DNA of 64,000 bases, from the NCBI RefSeq assembly GCF_900108875.1, contig NZ_FNYJ01000001.1, forward strand, positions 186,001-250,000, read 5' to 3'. Of this stretch, positions 9,408-19,360 are shown in pieces. Below the pieces are notes generated by a model, which saw only the letters and a list, made by a program, of their open reading frames with translations, ran no database searches and was not told the DNA's origin. Source of the stretch: Pseudomonas sp. NFR16 (GTDB taxonomy: Bacteria; Pseudomonadota; Gammaproteobacteria; Pseudomonadales; Pseudomonadaceae). Numbering within the stretch: the first letter of the stretch is position 1; every line of letters begins with the position of its first letter. The position numbers were made by a program, and so were the translations under genes.

Positions 9408-9629
9408 TGAGCCAAAGCTTCACCACCCGAATCGATCAGCTGTGGACGGTCAAGTCGAGATGACCGTCGAAGCAGGGCGACGGCCTTTTAAACAACGACA
9501 ACGGCGCAGGCGGTGATCGCTTTTGTGCATCAATAGATGAAAATTCAGCGATTATCGAATGCGTCCGTTTCCCACAGAATCTCCAGTTACAAGCGCTTAC
9601 AAACACTCTAAAAAACGCTGGAGAACACA

Positions 9630-10925
9630 ATGCAGCAGCCAAACCTCGCTTCCAGAGGCGCGTCGAAGGCAGGCATGGTCTTTCGGGTCACGTCCGGAAA
9701 CTTCCTGGAACAGTTCGACTTTTTCCTTTTCGGCTTCTACGCCACCCATATTGCCGCCGCCTTTTTTCCCGCCTCCAATGAATTCGCCTCGCTCATGATG
9801 ACCTTCGCCGTGTTCGGCGCGGGGTTCCTGATGAGGCCACTCGGCGCCGTGCTGCTTGGGGCGTACATCGATGATGTCGGCCGTCGCAAGGGTTTGATCG
9901 TCACGCTGGCAATCATGGCCAGCGGTACTTTGCTCATCGTACTGGTGCCCGGTTACGCCAGCATTGGGCTGTGGGCTCCGGCGCTGGTGCTGCTGGGGCG
10001 GCTATTGCAGGGTTTCTCCGCAGGCGCAGAAATGGGCGGCGTTTCCGTTTACCTGGCGGAGATGGCGACGCCTGGCCGAAAGGGCTTCTATGCGAGCTGG
10101 CAGTCGGCGAGTCAACAGGTGGCCATCGTCGTCGCAGCCGGATTGGGCTTCGCCCTGAATCTCTGGTTGACGCCGGTCGATCTGGCGCAGTGGGGCTGGC
10201 GGATTCCGTTCGGGATCGGCTGCCTGATCATCCCGTTTATTTTCCTGTTGCGTCGCAGCCTGCAGGAGACCGAAGAGTTTGCGAATCGCACGCATCGACC
10301 GACGATGAAAGATGTGTTCGGCACGCTCTACGACAATGCCGGCATCGTGTTCCTGGGCATGTTGATGGTCGCCATGACCACAACCGCGTTTTACATGATC
10401 ACCGTGTATGCGCCGACCTTCGGTAAATCGGTCCTGCAGCTTTCCACCGGCGACGCGCTGATCGTCACGCTGCTGGTGGGCGTTTCCAACTTCATCTGGC
10501 TGCCCATCGGTGGTGCCCTGAGCGACCGCTTCGGGCGCAAGCCGCTCCTGGCTGCCATGTCGTTACTGACGCTGATCACGGCGTATCCCGCGCTTTCTTT
10601 CCTGGCTCAAGCGCCTTCTTTCGCCCATATGCTTGAGGTCCTGCTCTGGTTCTCTTTCCTGTACGGGATCTACAACGGCGCAATGATTCCGGCACTCACG
10701 GAGATCATGCCAGTGGAGGTTCGGGTCGCCGGTTTCTCCCTGGCGTACAGCCTCGCGACCGCGATATTCGGCGGCTTCACGCCCGCCGTTTCAACCTGGT
10801 TGATCCACATGACGGGTGATAAGGCAGCGCCCGCGTACTGGATGATCTTCGCCGCGCTTTGCGCGTTTATCGCGACGCTGGTGTTGTACCGCCGCCTGTC
10901 TGCTCAATCTCTTGCAACTGCTTAA
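9630..10925 (+). CDS. MHS-family metabolite:H+ symporter (citrate/tricarballylate type)
   Basis: A 431-residue major facilitator with 12 hydrophobic segments. It carries the MHS signatures [17 protein letters not shown] and DDVGRRKG in the loop after helix 2, and most resembles CitA/TcuC carriers of citrate and tricarballylate. It is followed after 15 bp by a periplasmic binding protein gene and then a convergent LysR gene, a set that suggests uptake of a tri- or dicarboxylate under LysR control. The substrate is an inference from family likeness. Confidence 0.85.
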   Translation: MQQPNLASRGASKAGMVFRVTSGNFLEQFDFFLFGFYATHIAAAFFPASNEFASLMMTFAVFGAGFLMRPLGAVLLGAYIDDVGRRKGLIVTLAIMASGTLLIVLVPGYASIGLWAPALVLLGRLLQGFSAGAEMGGVSVYLAEMATPGRKGFYASWQSASQQVAIVVAAGLGFALNLWLTPVDLAQWGWRIPFGIGCLIIPFIFLLRRSLQETEEFANRTHRPTMKDVFGTLYDNAGIVFLGMLMVAMTTTAFYMITVYAPTFGKSVLQLSTGDALIVTLLVGVSNFIWLPIGGALSDRFGRKPLLAAMSLLTLITAYPALSFLAQAPSFAHMLEVLLWFSFLYGIYNGAMIPALTEIMPVEVRVAGFSLAYSLATAIFGGFTPAVSTWLIHMTGDKAAPAYWMIFAALCAFIATLVLYRRLSAQSLATA

Positions 10926-10940
10926 TCCAAGGAAGTGCTC

Positions 10941-11717
10941 ATGCCATCGTTATTCAAAACTTGCCACGCGTTGTTACTGGCTGGATGGGCGTTCAGCGCC
11001 GCTGCCCACGCCGAGGAGCTGACCGTGATGACTTCTGGCGGCTTTACGGCTGCCTATCAAGGGCTGGCTCCCGCCTATGCAAAGAGCAGCGCCAACACGT
11101 TGAACACAGTGCTCGGTCCGTCCATGGGCAAAGCGCCGGAAGCGATTCCCAACCGACTGGCGCGCGGGGAGCACGCCGATGTGGTCATCATGGTGGGCTA
11201 CGCCCTGGATGAGCTGATCAAGCAGGGCAAGGTTGACCCGGACTCGCGCGTCGAACTGGCCGATTCGCGCATCGGTATGGCAGTCAAGGCTGGCGCGGAT
11301 ACGCCGTCCATTGCCACTGATGCTGAATTGAAAAAGGTGCTCCTCAATGCAAGGTCCGTTGCCTATTCCGACAGCGCCAGCGGGGTCTACATCGAGAAAG
11401 AATTGTTCAAGAAACTCGGGATTCAGGATCAGCTTGCGCCCAAAAGCAAGATGATCGAGCGTATCCCGGTGGGCTCGGTCGTTGCAAAGGGTGATTACGA
11501 ACTCGGGTTCCAGCAAGTGGCAGAACTGCTTCCGGTACCTGGCATTACCTTTGCGGGCAAAATTCCGGAAGACGTCCAGTCCGTCACCCGGTTCGCCGGT
11601 GGTATCCCGAAAAATGCGCAGCATCCGGCTGAAGCCAGACGGCTTCTGGAGTATCTGGCATCCCCGCAAGCTCAGGCCACCGTTCGCTCCAGTGGCCTGG
11701 ATTCAGTCCCTCGCTAA
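10941..11717 (+). CDS. Periplasmic substrate-binding protein, ModA-like
   Basis: A 258-residue protein with a Sec signal peptide cleaved after AAAHA, then an extracellular solute-binding domain of the ModA/type 2 periplasmic fold (early LTVMTSGGFTAAY, central DSASGVYIEKELFKKLGI, terminal AEARRLLEYLASPQAQ). No ABC permease or ATPase lies nearby; instead it is 15 bp behind an MHS symporter. The ATG at 10941 is preferred over the GTG at 10935 because AAGGA lies 7 nt upstream of it. The last 15 bp overlap the convergent LysR gene. The ligand is unknown, perhaps the same carboxylate as the symporter. Confidence 0.82.
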   Translation: MPSLFKTCHALLLAGWAFSAAAHAEELTVMTSGGFTAAYQGLAPAYAKSSANTLNTVLGPSMGKAPEAIPNRLARGEHADVVIMVGYALDELIKQGKVDPDSRVELADSRIGMAVKAGADTPSIATDAELKKVLLNARSVAYSDSASGVYIEKELFKKLGIQDQLAPKSKMIERIPVGSVVAKGDYELGFQQVAELLPVPGITFAGKIPEDVQSVTRFAGGIPKNAQHPAEARRLLEYLASPQAQATVRSSGLDSVPR

Positions 11718-12611
11718 CCGCGCAGGCAGCTCGCATATAAGCTGCTCCAGCGCCAGCGCCGCAGGCGTCAAAGTACGCCCGCGGCGCTTGAGCAATCCCA
11801 TTTGCCTCATCACTTCAGGCTCTGTGAGGGCGACGCTGGCCAGAATGGGATGGGTCGCCACCGGCATGGCGATGGAAGGCACTGCCGCCAGCCCCAGGCC
11901 TGCCTCGATCAGGCCGAGGACTGTCGTCACATGACGCGCTTCGCAGACGCTTTCCCTGGCAAACCGTACCGCCGGCAACGCCCGGTCGATGACCAGTCGG
12001 TTTCCGGAGGACTTGTCCAGGGTGATGTAATCGTGCTGATAGGCTTCGGCCCAGGTGATCGAGGTTCTCGAGGCGATGGGGTGATCCTTGCGGCAGGCGA
12101 TCACATAGCGTTCTTCCATCAGCAGACTGAACTCGATCTCAGGGGCCAGGTTTCCGGTAAAGCTCACGCCGAAATCTGCCTCGCCCGACGCCACCGCTGC
12201 GCTGACTTCATTGGCCGAAGCATCGATGAGCCTGATCTTGATCCTGGGGTACTGCGCATGGAAATCCCGGATTGCATGGGGCATGAAGTAGTAGGCGGCG
12301 GAGGGAACGCAGGCGATCGTCAGCGTTCCGGTACGCAGGGCCCCGCCATCACCCACACTCAACAACGCCAGATCAAGATCGTCGAGCAGTCGTTCGACTT
12401 GCGGCAAAAATGCACGTCCGACATTGGTCAGCGTGACCCGTCGCGTCGTCCGCTCGAAAAGCTTGACGCCCAGCGCTGTCTCAAGCTTTTCGATCCGACG
12501 ACTGAGCGCGGACTGCGTGATGCGGATCGAGTCGGCCGCGCGCCGGAAGCTGCCTTGCTCGACAACGCCGCGAAAGGCCAACAGGTCGTTTAGATCGAAG
12601 TTGATACTCAC
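11703..12611 (-). CDS. LysR-family transcriptional regulator
   Basis: A complete 302-residue LysR protein: winged helix-turn-helix at residues 8-66 (SALSRRIEKLETALGVKLF) and an effector-binding domain from about 95. It converges on, and overlaps by 15 bp, the binding-protein gene of the MHS transporter pair, so it may sense that carboxylate. Its C-terminal half is closely similar to the broken LysR fragment at 3179-3805, suggesting paralogues of one subfamily. Confidence 0.9.
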   Translation of the reverse strand: MSINFDLNDLLAFRGVVEQGSFRRAADSIRITQSALSRRIEKLETALGVKLFERTTRRVTLTNVGRAFLPQVERLLDDLDLALLSVGDGGALRTGTLTIACVPSAAYYFMPHAIRDFHAQYPRIKIRLIDASANEVSAAVASGEADFGVSFTGNLAPEIEFSLLMEERYVIACRKDHPIASRTSITWAEAYQHDYITLDKSSGNRLVIDRALPAVRFARESVCEARHVTTVLGLIEAGLGLAAVPSIAMPVATHPILASVALTEPEVMRQMGLLKRRGRTLTPAALALEQLICELPARLARD

Positions 12612-12846
12612 CGCTTAACCCGCATCTGATCGAATAGATGCATCAATGTTAAAGGGTTGCCGGACAGCTCACCATCCAACAGCCGCAGCAGATCCATTGG
12701 AGGCATCACCCCGGTCGGCACATTTCTGCCTCACTGAGCCTTCTGATCGGCGTCAAGTCAGGAGTCTGCCGCTTGCCGGGCAATGCTGCGGCTGATGGAT
12801 CCCGCTCGACAAACTTGCTCGAGTGTCGCCATTGCGGCGCTGCTGC

Positions 12847-13749
12847 CTACAGATCGGCACGGCGCTGTTCGTGGATCAGATCAATCAGCGCTCGCAGTCC
12901 GGCGGGGATGTGTCGGTGGCCTGCGTAATAAAGCGACAGGCCGGGTAATGGCTTGGCCCATTGCGCTAAAACCTCGATCAGTCGCCCCTTACGAATATCG
13001 TTTTCCACATACCAGCGTGGCAACTGCGCCAGTCCAAGGCCGTTCCTGGCCGCCTCCAGCATCATCAGCGGCGCGTCGAGAATCAACGAGCCCTGCACCT
13101 CGACGATGATCGGCCTGTCGTTCTCGCTGAACTCCCAAGGTGCGGCCATGCCACCGGGATAGCGTGCGCGAATGCACGGCAGCGCCTGCAGATCCTCGAG
13201 TCGCGCGGGCGTTGCGTGGGTCGCTAAAAAGTCAGGGGAGGCCACGACGGCGATAGGAACACTGTCGGTGATCGCGACGCGAATCATGTCCCCCGGGACG
13301 TCCGAGCTCAGGCGCAAGCCGGCGTCGAAACCGTCGGCGACGATGTCCACCCGCTTTTCTTGCGTGGCAATTTCCAGCGTCATGCCAGGGTAGCGGCTCA
13401 GAAACTGCCGAACGAGCGGCTGAAACACCATCAGCGCGGCGCCGAGCGAGCTGTTTATCCGCAAGGTGCCAGTGGGCACGGGCTTGTGTTCCTGAAGGCT
13501 CGCCATCGCCGCGTTGATGTTTGCCACAGCGGGCCGTATCTGCTCGACAAAGCGCCGTCCTGCATCGGTCAGTGCAACGCTGCGCGTGGTGCGATGAAAC
13601 AGGCGTTCACCCAGTCGCGCCTCCAGCCCCCGAAGCGCATTGCTCACGCCGGTGGTGGACATGTCCAGTTCTACCGCAGCGGCGCGAAAGCTCTGCTTGT
13701 CTGCCACCGCAAGTACAACTTCAAGTTCAACAAGGCCGTGCTTATACAT
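12847..13749 (-). CDS. LysR-family transcriptional regulator, CrgA-like
   Basis: A 300-residue LysR protein with helix-turn-helix at residues 7-64 (TTGVSNALRGLEARLGERLF) and a PBP2 effector domain of the CrgA-like group. It is divergent from the aldehyde dehydrogenase gene, with 101 bp between starts, and is probably its regulator, repressing itself as LysR proteins usually do. The inducer is not known. Confidence 0.9.
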   Translation of the reverse strand: MYKHGLVELEVVLAVADKQSFRAAAVELDMSTTGVSNALRGLEARLGERLFHRTTRSVALTDAGRRFVEQIRPAVANINAAMASLQEHKPVPTGTLRINSSLGAALMVFQPLVRQFLSRYPGMTLEIATQEKRVDIVADGFDAGLRLSSDVPGDMIRVAITDSVPIAVVASPDFLATHATPARLEDLQALPCIRARYPGGMAAPWEFSENDRPIIVEVQGSLILDAPLMMLEAARNGLGLAQLPRWYVENDIRKGRLIEVLAQWAKPLPGLSLYYAGHRHIPAGLRALIDLIHEQRRADL

Positions 13750-13850
13750 TGTCCCGGTTTTCCAGATGATTCATCCGTATTTGAGCGCGTTATTTCGAAT
13801 CGCTTCAACTGTTAGATTCTTCGCCTTCAGGACGCCACGAGAATCACCGC

Positions 13851-15269
13851 ATGCGCAGTTTCAATCAGGCTTATATCGATGGGGCATTTGTCCAGGTTCA
13901 GGGCAATGAAACGCTGTCGATCATCAACCCCGCTTCCGAGCAGGTGATTGGACAGGTCACCCTCGCCAATCGCGCCGATACAGTGCTTGCCATCGAGGCT
14001 GCGACGCGCGCCCAGCCCACGCTGGCCTCCACCCGCAAGGCGGAACGGATCGACATGCTGCTGGCGTTGCAGCAGGCGGTGCTGTCGAACTCGGATCGTC
14101 TTCGCGACGCGGCCATTGAAGAGTACGGCGGCGTCCTCGCGCGTACCCAGTGGGTCAGTCAGTATGCGGCACAGTGCTTCAAGAACACCGCGCACGTGCT
14201 AGACGGTTATGAATGGGTGAGAACCATCGGGGAGGCATCGGTCATCATGGAGCCGGTCGGCGTCGCCGCGCTGATCGCGCCATGGAACAGCGTGGCCGGC
14301 ACGGTCTGCAGCAAGCTGGCCTGCGCCATTGCCGCGGGTTGCGCATCAGTGATCAAACCCAGCGAACTCAGCCCGATTCAGACTCACGTCCTCGCGACGG
14401 CCCTCCACGAGGCCGGCCTTCCTGATGGGGTGTTCAATATCCTGCTCGGCCGGGGGCACGACGTCGGTGACGAATTGACCACCCATCCAGGCGTCACAAA
14501 GATTTCCTTCACCGGCTCGACCTCGACGGGCAAACAGATCGCGCGGGCGAGCATCGAGACGATGAAGCGCGTCAGCCTTTCGTTGGGCGGCAAGTCGGCG
14601 ACACTGCTTCTGGACGATGTCGACCTTGCCACGGCCGTGCCGCTGGCCATGAGCGCGGCGTTCATGAACAACGGACAGGCGTGCGTCGCAGGCTCGCGCT
14701 TGCTCGTGCCGCGGGCGCGGTTGGGGGAGGTCATTTCTGCCGTTCGGCGCCACGTCGACACGATGCGCATCGGTGATCCATCTGACCCGCAAACCGCCAT
14801 CGGGCCGGCGGTAAGCCAGGCTCACTACGAACGTGTCCAGACCTACATTCGTCGCGGCCTGGAGCAGGGGGCGACGCTGATCGCCGGCGGCACGGGTCGA
14901 CCGCAAGGGCTGGAAAAGGGGTATTACGTCAGGCCCACCGTCTTTGCCGACGTCACTGACCGGATGGACATCGCCAACGAGGAAATCTTCGGGCCTGTGC
15001 TTTCCATCATGACCTATGACTCGCTCGAGCAGGCCATCGCCATGGCCAACCGCAGCGACTACGGCTTGCAGGCTTATGTCTTTTCCAGCGATCCGGACAT
15101 GGCTCGGCGGGTAGCGCTCCGGCTGGAGGCGGGAACCGTGTTGATCAACCGACACACTTCCGAACTGATGGCTCCCTTTGGCGGCAGGAAACAATCCGGG
15201 CTCGGTCGGGAATTCGGCGTATTTGGCCTCGAAGCGTTTCTGGAGGCCAAGACTGTCGTCGCTGATTGA
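13851..15269 (+). CDS. NAD(P)-dependent aldehyde dehydrogenase family protein, general-base Glu replaced
   Basis: A 472-residue ALDH-fold protein. The nucleophile Cys278 is in NNGQACVAGSR; Asn146 of the oxyanion hole (APWN), Lys169 (IKPSE) and EEIFGP for NAD ribose binding are all present. The general base Glu of the usual ELGGK motif is Ser244 (SLSLGGKSA, codon TCG at 14580-14582). Without it, normal deacylation of the thioester should be slow, so the protein may act as an acylating enzyme, use another base, or work on unusual aldehydes. It is divergent from a LysR gene. The substrate is unknown. Confidence 0.88.
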   Translation: MRSFNQAYIDGAFVQVQGNETLSIINPASEQVIGQVTLANRADTVLAIEAATRAQPTLASTRKAERIDMLLALQQAVLSNSDRLRDAAIEEYGGVLARTQWVSQYAAQCFKNTAHVLDGYEWVRTIGEASVIMEPVGVAALIAPWNSVAGTVCSKLACAIAAGCASVIKPSELSPIQTHVLATALHEAGLPDGVFNILLGRGHDVGDELTTHPGVTKISFTGSTSTGKQIARASIETMKRVSLSLGGKSATLLLDDVDLATAVPLAMSAAFMNNGQACVAGSRLLVPRARLGEVISAVRRHVDTMRIGDPSDPQTAIGPAVSQAHYERVQTYIRRGLEQGATLIAGGTGRPQGLEKGYYVRPTVFADVTDRMDIANEEIFGPVLSIMTYDSLEQAIAMANRSDYGLQAYVFSSDPDMARRVALRLEAGTVLINRHTSELMAPFGGRKQSGLGREFGVFGLEAFLEAKTVVAD

Positions 15270-15398
15270 GAGGGGCGTGCCAAGGCCGGTACGCAGAAGC
15301 ATCGGTGACGCGTGCGGCATTGCATAGGCGCCGGACGACGAATAGAACCCCTTGCAGCTGTCAGGGTCTGCTCATCTATTACTCTTGGAATGCAGCCC

Positions 15399-16211
15399 AT
15401 GTCAGCGCAACACAGTCTGGTAATTCTTGCACGGGGAGGGTATGCGGCTCGCGGCGTGCTTTACCTGATCATCGGCATCTTCGCCTTGCTGGCCGCACAG
15501 GACTCGACCAGGCCCAAGGACAGCCACAAAAGCCTGGAAGCCTTGCTGGGTCAGCCCTTCGGCTACTTTCTGGTGGGGCTCGTGGTGGCGGGCCTGCTCG
15601 CATTCGCTGCGTGGCGCGTCCTGCAAGCGACGCGGGATGTTGACCACCACGGCAAGGACCTCAAAGGCGTGGTCATACGCGCGGGGCTGCTGGCGGGAGG
15701 TCTGGTCAACGGCGCTCTGGCGTTTTTCGCATTGGGCCTGCTGGTGAGCGGTATCGGAAGCTCAGGGGATTCCGGAGGACACGCCAAAGACTGGCTGGCT
15801 CATCTGCTGTCCTGGCGATATTCAAACGTGTTGGTGTACCTGATCGCGCTCGTGCCACTGGGTGTCGGCATCGCTCATATCATCAAAGGATGGAAGGCGT
15901 CGTTCGAGAAGTATTTCGAGGCCGACGAAGAGGTCATGCGCTACGTCCGACCGGTTTCCAGATTCGGACTGATCGCCCGTGGCGTCGTGTTCATCGAGAT
16001 CGCGCTGCTGCTCGCCGTCAGCGGTTCTGCCTATCAGGCCGTGAACCCGCCTGGCATGAAAGAAGCCCTCGACGCCCTGCAGAATCTCCCGGCCGGCTGG
16101 CTGTTGTTGATCATGATGGCGCTGGGCCTGATCGCCTTCTCGGTCTACAGCTTTTCCGAAGCCTTCTGGCGGAAGATCAATATGGAAATTCCGGGAGTGT
16201 CGAGGGGGTAG
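15399..16211 (+). CDS. DUF1206 membrane protein
   Basis: A 270-residue inner-membrane protein with six hydrophobic segments arranged as three two-helix repeats, each opening with a G(Y/L)xARGV(L/V)(Y/F)-like motif (GGYAARGVLYLIIG, FGLIARGVVFIEIA), the DUF1206 pattern. No biochemical role is established for the family. Two ATGs are possible, 15390 and 15399; the second is taken because GGA lies 9 nt upstream and it matches the usual family start. It stands 129 bp after the aldehyde dehydrogenase, probably with its own promoter. Confidence 0.8.
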   Translation: MSAQHSLVILARGGYAARGVLYLIIGIFALLAAQDSTRPKDSHKSLEALLGQPFGYFLVGLVVAGLLAFAAWRVLQATRDVDHHGKDLKGVVIRAGLLAGGLVNGALAFFALGLLVSGIGSSGDSGGHAKDWLAHLLSWRYSNVLVYLIALVPLGVGIAHIIKGWKASFEKYFEADEEVMRYVRPVSRFGLIARGVVFIEIALLLAVSGSAYQAVNPPGMKEALDALQNLPAGWLLLIMMALGLIAFSVYSFSEAFWRKINMEIPGVSRG

Positions 16212-16330
16212 TGGGGCTGTTAATCCTGCGTCCCATGACAGCGCGGGGTCCTTGCCATGCTGCTCAAGGCAGCCGATTACCGTGCTTTTCTGCAAATACC
16301 CCGCCTGCTGTTGTCCGGATAGCGTTGGGA

Positions 16331-17548
16331 TTACGGGTGCCTGGGTTCTGAACGTGCGGCGCCAATCGCCACTGCGGCCAGAATGAGGAGAGTGCTGCCA
16401 AGTGCGAGCACGCCGACAATGCTGTAGGCGTCGAGGACGAGCCCGCCGACAAAGGCACCCAGCGATATTCCGATCTGGAAGACACTGACCTGCACGGCCT
16501 GGCCTGCTTCAGGGGAATCTGGCATGGCGTTGAGCATCCAGGTCGTCAGGGACACTGGAACCAGGCCGAATGCTGCACCCCAGACCCCTGCGGATACACT
16601 GCCGGCGATCAGACCGCTGACGCCAACGGCAGATACCGTCAGGACGGCCGCAATCATCAACACTGCCGCCAGCGCCGTACCGCGAACGCTTTTGGTCACC
16701 AGACGCCCACCCATGAAGGTACCAATGAAGCCTGCAACGCCATAGATAAGCAGGACAGTGGTCACCCCTTCGGGCGAGACGCCGTAGAGTTGCTGAAACA
16801 TCGGTTTAAGATAGGAGTAGGTCGCGAAGTGCCCTGACACCAGAAGCAGCGTCACGATCAAGCCTGCTCTTGCCGGCGGCTTGGCAAACGGTGCTTTCAA
16901 CTCGCGGATTTTGATAGCCCGTTCCGCAGGCATGGGCGGCAGGGTAAGGATCTGCAGGATGAGCACGATGAGGGCCAGGCCAGTGATGGCGAAAAATGTC
17001 ATTCGCCAACCTGCGATTTCTCCCAGTAAAGCGCCGGCAGGGACACCTGCAATGGTCGCGACAGAAATGCCGGCCATGATGTATGACATAGCGCGAGGTT
17101 GCAGGGCTTCGGGCACGAGGCGACCTGTTGCGCTGGGTGCGAACGTCCAGAAGCCGCCAACGCAGAGCCCTAAAAGCATCCTTGCGACCAGTATGGTCGC
17201 CAGGTTCGGAGCCATCGCAGCGATCACGTTGGAAAGCACCAGCAGTGTCGCCAGCAACAGCAGAACGATACGTCGATCCAGTCGTCCCGCCAGAATGATG
17301 AGCAGCGGGCCGCTAGCGGCTGCCATCAGCCCGGGCGTTGTGATCATCAGACCGGCTGCGCCTTCGCTGACGTGAAGGCTGCTGGCGATGTTGGTCAGCA
17401 ATCCGACGGGAAGGAACTCGGTGGTGACGCAAGTGAACGTACTGAGCGCAAGCGCGGCAACGGCTCGCCAGGCGGGTACTGTCCCGTTATTGCTCAGCCG
17501 GGGGAGGTCCTGCTCGATGCGCTCTGCAGTGCCCGTGTCGGCTACCAT
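16331..17548 (-). CDS. MFS efflux transporter, AraJ/DHA1 type
   Basis: A 405-residue carrier with 12 predicted helices and the DHA1 signature CVTTEFLPVGLL in helix 1. The open frame extends 68 codons further upstream, but the ATG at 17548 is chosen because GGAAGG precedes it and the upstream part is polar and unlike the family. It follows an Rrf2-type regulator gene on the same strand by 210 bp, which may control it. Such carriers export sugars, drugs or chloramphenicol-like compounds; the substrate is unknown. Confidence 0.86.
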   Translation of the reverse strand: MVADTGTAERIEQDLPRLSNNGTVPAWRAVAALALSTFTCVTTEFLPVGLLTNIASSLHVSEGAAGLMITTPGLMAAASGPLLIILAGRLDRRIVLLLLATLLVLSNVIAAMAPNLATILVARMLLGLCVGGFWTFAPSATGRLVPEALQPRAMSYIMAGISVATIAGVPAGALLGEIAGWRMTFFAITGLALIVLILQILTLPPMPAERAIKIRELKAPFAKPPARAGLIVTLLLVSGHFATYSYLKPMFQQLYGVSPEGVTTVLLIYGVAGFIGTFMGGRLVTKSVRGTALAAVLMIAAVLTVSAVGVSGLIAGSVSAGVWGAAFGLVPVSLTTWMLNAMPDSPEAGQAVQVSVFQIGISLGAFVGGLVLDAYSIVGVLALGSTLLILAAVAIGAARSEPRHP

Positions 17549-17758
17549 GGGCGGGCCTTCCCTGAATGGAACAATATGCCGGCGGCGCCACCTCTTGGCA
17601 CGCTCATCCACTGAACGCTGATCTCGGCAACCCGATGACTGCCAGTCATGAACGTGACCCTCGTTTCTGCATGGATTGTCATACCGCGTCTCCCACGTTC
17701 CTGTAACGAAGCAGTTTCTTAATGTGCTAATAAAGACAACATTTAAAGGCAAAACAAA

Positions 17759-18184
17759 TCAGCTTTTGTTCTCCACTCCGGTCACGATGTCCGCGAGCGT
17801 CTGTTCCGCCAGGCTCTGCTCAAATGACGCCTGAGCACGATCCAGAACCAGTGCCAGGCAGCCTTTGATATTCCTGCTGACATGACATCCTTCGGTCACA
17901 GCGTAGCCATGGACGGCGAACGCCTTGGGCGCTCCGCTTGCCTTATAGATATCCAGCAGTGTGATTTCTGACGGCGGTCGAGAAAGGGTGCACGAGCCAG
18001 ACTTGCCTCGAATAGTGCTCACCAACCCCGCCTTGGCAAGCTTGGAAACCACACGACGCACGAAACTGGGGTCTGCATTAACGCTGCCCGCCAGATCGTT
18101 AGAACGCACAGGCGTACCGTAATGGGCGCCCAGCGAAGCCATGATGTGGGATGCGACGGAGAACTGAACGTTGGTCTGGGACAT
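17759..18184 (-). CDS. Rrf2-family transcriptional regulator
   Basis: A 141-residue regulator with an N-terminal winged helix (residues 5-75; RSNDLAGSVNADPSFVRRVVSKLAKAGLV) and a helical C-terminus. Two Cys (GCHVSRNIKGC) sit where IscR/NsrR members bind an Fe-S cluster, but only two of the usual three are close together, so a thiol switch of the YwnA/SaoC sort is as likely. It is upstream of the MFS efflux gene on the same strand, and may repress it until an oxidant or electrophile appears. Confidence 0.85.
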   Translation of the reverse strand: MSQTNVQFSVASHIMASLGAHYGTPVRSNDLAGSVNADPSFVRRVVSKLAKAGLVSTIRGKSGSCTLSRPPSEITLLDIYKASGAPKAFAVHGYAVTEGCHVSRNIKGCLALVLDRAQASFEQSLAEQTLADIVTGVENKS

Positions 18185-18278
18185 ATTGTGAATCTAATTG
18201 ACATAAATTTGGGCTGTCAAGTAACGCTTTCGTGCAAGACGCCCGCGGTGTCCGAATGGATCGTTCTCATCAGGCGGC

Positions 18279-19160
18279 TCAGATTCGTAGAGCGAGCTCT
18301 GCAGCGAAAAAATCCGTGACCGTTCTGACTCGTGCCGGAATGAACCGACGCCGGGGCCAGATCAGGCTGATATCCCTTGACGAACTGACGAACTCGTCGA
18401 GAACTGTCACGATATCCGGATGCTGCAGGTCCCCCACCAATGAGGCTCGGTTGAACATTCCAATGCCTACACCGGCCCGCACCCCCGCCAGAATGGTTTC
18501 CACACTGTTGGAATAAAGATTGCCCTGCACCTGGACAGTGAACGATCCATCCGGACCCTGGAATGGCCATTCCGTCATGTCTCCATAGATCAGGCAGTTG
18601 TGTTGCGCCAGATCGGTCGGCACGGCAGGCGTGCCATGGCGACGGAGGTAATGACGAGCGCCGACACATACCAACTTCGTCGTTGCGACACGTTTCACCA
18701 CCGAGTCAGGATCGCGTACGGGGCTGACCCTGATCGCCAGGTCGACACCGTCATCAATCAAATCCCGGACAGCGTCGGACAGGCGCACGTCCAGCGTTAT
18801 ATTCGGGTGGAGCTCCAGCAGTTTCGGAATCAGCGGAACAATATGAAGTCGGCCGAACGTCGACGGTGCGGCGATTCGGACTAAGCCTCTGACATCCCCG
18901 GAACTGCTCGCAAGCTCCCCGTCGGCCTCTTCGATCTCCTCAAGGAGCGGTCTGGTCCGCTCGTAGTACTGGCGGCCCTGATCGGTGAGCGTAACGCTGC
19001 GCGTGCTCCTGCTGAGAAGTGTTGCGCCCAGACGCTTCTCCAGCGCGTTAACAGACTTGCTAATCGCCGATTGCGAATCACCCAGCCGGCGGGCAGCGGC
19101 GGAGAAGCCACCCGTTTCGACGACGGTGACGAACGCTGTCAGTTCACGAAAACGATCCAT
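18279..19160 (-). CDS. LysR-family transcriptional regulator, CrgA-like
   Basis: About 293 residues with helix-turn-helix at the N-terminus (QSAISKSVNALEKRLGATLL) and an effector domain closely like that of the frameshifted LysR at 497-1418. Three starts are possible at 19160, 19166 and 19172 (GTG); the ATG at 19160 is taken as GGTGGA lies about 7 nt upstream. It is divergent from an SDR gene with 200 bp between, and is the likely regulator of that gene. Confidence 0.88.
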   Translation of the reverse strand: MDRFRELTAFVTVVETGGFSAAARRLGDSQSAISKSVNALEKRLGATLLSRSTRSVTLTDQGRQYYERTRPLLEEIEEADGELASSSGDVRGLVRIAAPSTFGRLHIVPLIPKLLELHPNITLDVRLSDAVRDLIDDGVDLAIRVSPVRDPDSVVKRVATTKLVCVGARHYLRRHGTPAVPTDLAQHNCLIYGDMTEWPFQGPDGSFTVQVQGNLYSNSVETILAGVRAGVGIGMFNRASLVGDLQHPDIVTVLDEFVSSSRDISLIWPRRRFIPARVRTVTDFFAAELALRI

Positions 19161-19360
19161 GGTCATTTCCACCCTGTATCGGTCATGAAGTACCCCTAAT
19201 TATTCGAAAAGAGAATAGACCCTATACCAATTCGCCGGATTATCACCAGATAGCGACCCAATTACCATTCGTTTGCTGCTGACGGTCGGTCCAACAACCT
19301 CTCGCAACCCCGTGGCAGCGTCGGCATCCCGACATTCATCATCAAATGAGGAACATCATC

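Noticed and set aside
14346..15320. 324-codon open frame on the minus strand
   Set aside because: It is antisense to the aldehyde dehydrogenase gene and shows no family motif.
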